From RGIG3701 sp017403345 (lineage in GTDB: Bacteria; Planctomycetota; Planctomycetia; Pirellulales; Thermoguttaceae), in contig JAFQOH010000104.1 in NCBI GenBank assembly GCA_017403345.1, positions 1 through 6,983 of the forward strand: DNA of 6,983 bases, in the 5' to 3' direction. The notes beneath the pieces are model-generated. The model had not been told where the DNA came from, made no database searches, and saw only the letters and a list, made by a program, of their open reading frames with translations. This document shows positions 5,245 through 6,983 of this stretch, in pieces. The translations under genes and the position numbers were made by a program. Positions within the stretch are counted from its first letter, which is position 1. Each line of letters opens with the position of its first letter.

Positions 5245-6585
5245 CTATTTTTGAGCTGCGGCATCCCGGATCTCATTGAGATGCTTCTGGGTACGGAAAA
5301 TGAGGATCTGATTCTCGGTCGTCGAGACAGCAAGATAGGCCGGGATCCCGTCTTCGGTCACAAGAGGACTGACGGCCATTGCCGTGATGCGCGCCGGAGC
5401 GACGAACTGAAGGACCTTCTTTTCACATTCCGCGTCCCACATCGTTAGAGCATTTTCGTACATCGTCCCGATGACGTATTTTCCGTTCGGACTCATCCAG
5501 GCGTGCTCGACTTCCGATTCCGTGTTGAAAACTTTTTCACGCGCGCTGGTGATCAGATTCCAGAGGATGATCCGCTGATCTCGTCCGGCAGAAAGGAGCA
5601 TTTTTCCGTTCGGGCTGAATTGAAGGACCGTGATCGCGGAATTGTGTCCTGGGAATGTCTGGATGAGGGCGTCTGAATTGCTGTCCCAGAGTTTGATCGT
5701 CGCATCTTCGCTTCCGGAAACGTAGGAATTTCCATCCGGATTGAAATCCACAGCAGTGACCGGTCCATTGTGCGGCGCGCTCAGTTCTGCATCGAAACCC
5801 AGACCATCTTCCGATTCTTCCGTTTTACGGATCAGCGTTCGGTTCACGATGTCCCAGAGGTAGAAGTGGCAGTCCTCGCCACCCGTTAGTGCGTAGCGTC
5901 CATCCGGACTCAGCGCCACGGAAACGATCGCCTTAAGGTGCCCGGGGGGGAGTTCAAAGAGATCCATTTCCTCTGTGTTTTCCCACGCATTTTCGGAATC
6001 GCCGAGACGCTGCGGAGTCGGCGGAAAGACTCCAAAATTCCAGAATGTCGCGCGTTTATCTTTGCTTCCGGTCAGGACTCGCAGTGCAGAACGGGCGGCC
6101 GTTTTGTCTTTCGCGGCAAGTGCGTACTGATCGCCATGGAGAAGCGAAATGACTGCCAGCGAGGTGACGCCCTGAGTGTGTCCCGTAAGCGGCGTAAGTT
6201 CTTCTCCGCTTTCCGCATCCAGAAGCATGGCCGTGTTGTCCTCGGAGGCCGTGATGAGGAAAAGTCCCTCCGGCGAGTACTTCATGTCCCAGATCTGTGC
6301 GGTATGCGAAGACGTGAACGTTTGGGCGACTTCACACTTCGGCGTGAAGAGATCGCAGTCTTTCGGCCCAAATGTAAAGCAGAGCCAGTAAATGAACGCC
6401 CCAAGCACCATTCCGCCGAAAATGACCGTCATGACCGCGGCAATGACCGTCCAGATCATGCGTTTCCGCCGTGCACGCCGTCTTGCGGACGTCGATTTCG
6501 TATCGCGTCCCTGGACCCACCAGGTCGTTTCTTCTTTCTGAAATTCCGGGATCTTTAGTTTTCTTGGTTCGGGTTCCTGTGCCAT
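5245..6585 (-). CDS. Membrane-anchored WD40-repeat beta-propeller protein
   Basis: The protein has 446 residues. Residues 1-42 are polar and end in a basic cluster (RRRARRKR, 35-42). One hydrophobic membrane segment follows at about 43-70. The rest is a WD40 domain with seven recognisable blades beginning near residues 92, 135, 215, 272, 313, 355 and 396; the LWD, LWN or MWD endings are clearest in blades 3 to 6. Seven blades would close one propeller. Blade 2 and the linker to blade 3 carry extra sequence (about 149-212), including a charged, Trp-containing linker. By the positive-inside rule the N-terminus should be cytoplasmic and the propeller outside the inner membrane, with no signal cleavage expected. 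WD40 propellers are usually interaction scaffolds. No enzyme or kinase domain is attached, and no partner gene is present to suggest its job. The ATG at 6585 has only a weak GGA motif upstream. A -10/-35 pair lies about 140 bases upstream, and a hairpin follows the stop. Confidence 0.87.
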   Translation of the reverse strand: MAQEPEPRKLKIPEFQKEETTWWVQGRDTKSTSARRRARRKRMIWTVIAAVMTVIFGGMVLGAFIYWLCFTFGPKDCDLFTPKCEVAQTFTSSHTAQIWDMKYSPEGLFLITASEDNTAMLLDAESGEELTPLTGHTQGVTSLAVISLLHGDQYALAAKDKTAARSALRVLTGSKDKRATFWNFGVFPPTPQRLGDSENAWENTEEMDLFELPPGHLKAIVSVALSPDGRYALTGGEDCHFYLWDIVNRTLIRKTEESEDGLGFDAELSAPHNGPVTAVDFNPDGNSYVSGSEDATIKLWDSNSDALIQTFPGHNSAITVLQFSPNGKMLLSAGRDQRIILWNLITSAREKVFNTESEVEHAWMSPNGKYVIGTMYENALTMWDAECEKKVLQFVAPARITAMAVSPLVTEDGIPAYLAVSTTENQILIFRTQKHLNEIRDAAAQK

Positions 6586-6983
6586 GATGTTGGATTCCGT
6601 CTCTTTTCTGGATCGATCTCATAAAAACTTGCCCTAGAGCTGCCGTTTCCGAACAGTTCTGGAGCACGGCCGCCGCGATGACAGCCAGCCTCAATGACAA
6701 CCTACTTTATGTGCCATTTCTATTCCAGTATAGTCCATCTGAAAAATTTTGCAAGCCAAACGCTCTCCGTCTCATCAAACTTTTGGATAAAACTCTTCTC
6801 ATTTTCTAAAAAAACCGCAAAATCCCACCTTTCACCGTGCGTGCCGCCGTCAAAAAAACACAAAATTCCAAAATTTTTTCAAAAATTTGAGACTTCCGGG
6901 GCTTTTATCCGTTTAAGAAACAGACAGCGGCGGAATGAGAGAAAGAGAAAAGCGGAAAAGAAGAAATTTTGGCTCTTCCGGAA
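6586..6983. other. AT-rich gene-free region upstream of the WD40 gene
   Basis: No supported gene lies here. The part next to the WD40 start (6586-6710) is of mixed composition and would be its 5' leader, followed by a candidate promoter (6727-6754). From about 6770 the sequence is rich in A and T runs, with an 8-bp AT-only inverted repeat at 6871-6888 (AAATTTTT, TC, AAAAATTT). The last 50 bases are strongly purine-rich on the plus strand. An ATG at 6935 stays open to the window end, which is too short to call a gene. Confidence 0.6.
6727..6754 (-). promoter_or_regulatory. Candidate housekeeping promoter of the WD40 gene
   Basis: On the minus strand, TTGCAA (6749-6754, 4 of 6 to TTGACA) and TATACT (6727-6732, 5 of 6 to TATAAT) are separated by 16 bases, within an AT-rich stretch. 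Transcription would begin near 6720 and give a leader of about 135 bases before the ATG at 6585. The prediction rests on motif match and position only. Confidence 0.42.

Noticed and set aside
6332..6700. A 122-codon minus-strand frame overlapping the WD40 start.
   Set aside because: Most of it is the WD40 gene in another frame, and the rest is leader sequence. It shows no recognisable domain.
6700..6717. A sigma-54 promoter, from TGGCAC on the minus strand.
   Set aside because: The TTGC half is missing at the required spacing.
6935..6983. Start of a plus-strand gene (ATG at 6935 open to the window end, highly basic).
   Set aside because: Only 16 codons are visible, of low-complexity purine-rich composition, with no good ribosome binding site. 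It cannot be supported without the adjoining sequence.

Overview
The window holds four complete protein genes and an unusual amount of tandem-repeat DNA. Two tandem plus-strand genes (387-1241 and 1403-2269) encode secreted alpha/beta-hydrolase esterases that are recent paralogs. They converge on a minus-strand priA gene (4722 down to 2308), the primosomal replication-restart helicase. Upstream of priA, also on the minus strand, is a membrane-anchored WD40 beta-propeller protein (6585 down to 5245). Everything else is intergenic.

The repeats are the distinctive part. Positions 1-272 carry 16 head-to-tail copies of a 17-bp unit (type form AAAACGCCGTCTGACGC), and the array runs off the left edge. 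Positions 4772-5128 carry 21 copies of a different 17-bp unit (AAACGCCCTGAATCGYG) between the WD40 gene and priA. The two units have the same length and orientation and share a skeleton (AAACGCC, six bases, CGC in the register that starts one base earlier in the second unit). A 15-base stretch of the first array, across a unit boundary, recurs exactly in the left flank and left arm of the intrinsic terminator between the two esterase genes (1326-1340). My reading, an inference, is that these arrays are amplified 'half-terminators': the invariant part of each unit corresponds to a hairpin arm and the variable tail to the loop or flank.

Organism: signal peptides and a WD40 protein with an N-terminal anchor, a PriA of ordinary type, standard stop codons and mid-range base composition suggest a Gram-negative-type bacterium. 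The combination of a WD40 propeller and esterases of the 'LWPEG...GFSAGGH' kind is common in the Planctomycetes/PVC group, but this is a weak taxonomic guess. No mobile element, tRNA, rRNA or CRISPR was seen.

The genes do not look like one pathway. The esterase pair probably deacylates polysaccharide or other esters outside the cytoplasm. PriA is housekeeping DNA metabolism, and the WD40 protein is likely a scaffold. The right end (6586-6983) is an AT-rich, gene-free region carrying a plausible promoter for the WD40 gene.
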